Source: JAMXLO01 sp035511435
GTDB taxonomy: Bacteria > Pseudomonadota > Alphaproteobacteria > Acetobacterales > Acetobacteraceae
Direction: 5' to 3'
DNA: 43,142 nucleotides
Assembly: GCA_035511435.1 (NCBI GenBank)
Contig: DATKFJ010000156.1
Coordinates: 1 to 43,142 of the forward strand
Under the pieces are notes generated by a model. It did not search any database. It was not told the DNA's origin and saw only the letters and a list, made by a program, of their open reading frames with translations. The position numbers and the translations under genes were made by a program. Of the stretch, positions 42,657-43,142 are shown piece after piece; positions within the stretch are counted from its first letter, which is position 1, and each line of letters starts with the position of its first letter.

Positions 42657-43106
42657 TCACCGCGTCAAGGCTGATCCATCTCGGCGGTTCGCGTAAGCCT
42701 GCCGTGAGGTCCCTGACGAGATCAGCCTATCCAGGCTCCAGCACCCGCCGCCGACGATGAAGAAGTAGAAGAAGATGAAGCAGTAGAGGACCGCTCCATC
42801 GCCGCCGTTGATCAGCGGGAAGAAGCTCTTCGGGAGGTGATCCATGAAGTAGCCTATCGCCATTTCACCTGACAGGATGAATGCCACGGGGCGGGTGAAC
42901 AATCCCAGCGCGATAAACAAGCCACCGAACATCTCCAGCACTCCGGCGAACCAGAGAAGCTGGAACATCGCCGGGTGCCCCGCGGCGATCGGGAACCCGA
43001 GCAGCTTGGCAAGGCCATGTTCCATGAACAACAAGCCCACCACGATGCGCAGGATGCTGAGCACGCGCGGTTCCCATTCCGCCTGATGTTTGGCCAGAAA
43101 TCCCAT
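42657..43106 (-). CDS. DoxX-family membrane protein
   Basis: A 149-residue protein with four hydrophobic helices. RIVVGLLFMEHGLAKLLG (20-37), GVLEMFGGLFIALGLFTRPV and GEMAIGYFMDHLPKSFFP are the DoxX signature blocks. The C-terminal VGGGCWSLDRLI is also typical. DoxX proteins are inner-membrane proteins seen in many operons; roles in redox or thiol stress have been proposed for some. The hdaA gene starts 18 bp after its stop, so it may be the first gene of the operon. Upstream, AAAGGGCCTTT (a short palindrome) lies just before the ATG, close to the window edge. Confidence 0.9.
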   Translation of the reverse strand: MGFLAKHQAEWEPRVLSILRIVVGLLFMEHGLAKLLGFPIAAGHPAMFQLLWFAGVLEMFGGLFIALGLFTRPVAFILSGEMAIGYFMDHLPKSFFPLINGGDGAVLYCFIFFYFFIVGGGCWSLDRLISSGTSRQAYANRRDGSALTR

Positions 43107-43142
43107 CGTGAAAGGCCCTTTCTTGAGAGGACGACGCCCGCA

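Overview
The window is GC-rich, gene-dense bacterial DNA. It has about 38 protein genes on both strands, short gaps and frequent stop/start overlaps. No RNA gene, CRISPR array, prophage or transposase is visible. The order hdaA-ppk1-ppx, the OprB-type porin, the PRC-barrel protein and the TPR-sulfotransferase and TPR-glycosyltransferase families point to an alphaproteobacterium, most likely Rhodospirillales/Acetobacteraceae. That placement rests on gene content only.

Layout. 1-4534: ferredoxin reductase (cut by the window edge), a small secreted protein, a divergent Rieske ferredoxin, a 200-bp inverted-repeat element and two tandem amidohydrolase_2 paralogues. These look like parts of an aromatic or amide catabolic locus whose terminal oxygenase is not in view. 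4617-13610: aminotransferase coupled to an OprB porin, an SDR dehydrogenase, an orphan peptide-type binding protein, a TauD-like dioxygenase paired with a fumarylacetoacetase-family hydrolase, and a KefB/C-type K+/H+ antiporter. 13744-20510 (minus strand): S9 peptidase, cytosolic-type gamma-glutamyltransferase, EamA exporter, a PRC-barrel protein with a 33-bp coding minisatellite, and an MFS transporter. 20592-23087: a DUF4130-UdgX fusion (covalent uracil-DNA binding) and an MBL-fold hydrolase. 23482-29225: chlorohydrolase/deaminase-like amidohydrolase, a frameshifted D-2-hydroxyacid dehydrogenase, a divergent thiamine-diphosphate enzyme and a two-TM PAS sensor with no output domain. 29445-33621: TPR-sulfotransferase, TPR-glycosyltransferase and FkbM methyltransferase, a compact surface-glycan decoration cluster. 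33691-37642: class III CoA-transferase, CapA-like protein and a DHA2 MFS pump. 37646-43106 (minus strand): DoxX, HdaA, Ppk1, Ppx/GppA and a GNAT acetyltransferase, which joins replication control and polyphosphate metabolism.

The first 37 kb is mostly accessory metabolism and transport; the last 6 kb is conserved core. No recognisable transcription factor is encoded. Many gaps carry a degenerate palindromic repeat with a GTCATTGCGAGC-like edge, often with short tandem duplications (13-18 bp) beside it. No clear new defence or mobile system was found. The items most worth following are the UdgX fusion without its usual radical-SAM partner, the sulfotransferase/glycosyltransferase/FkbM cluster, the output-less sensor, the broken dehydrogenase and the intergenic repeat families.
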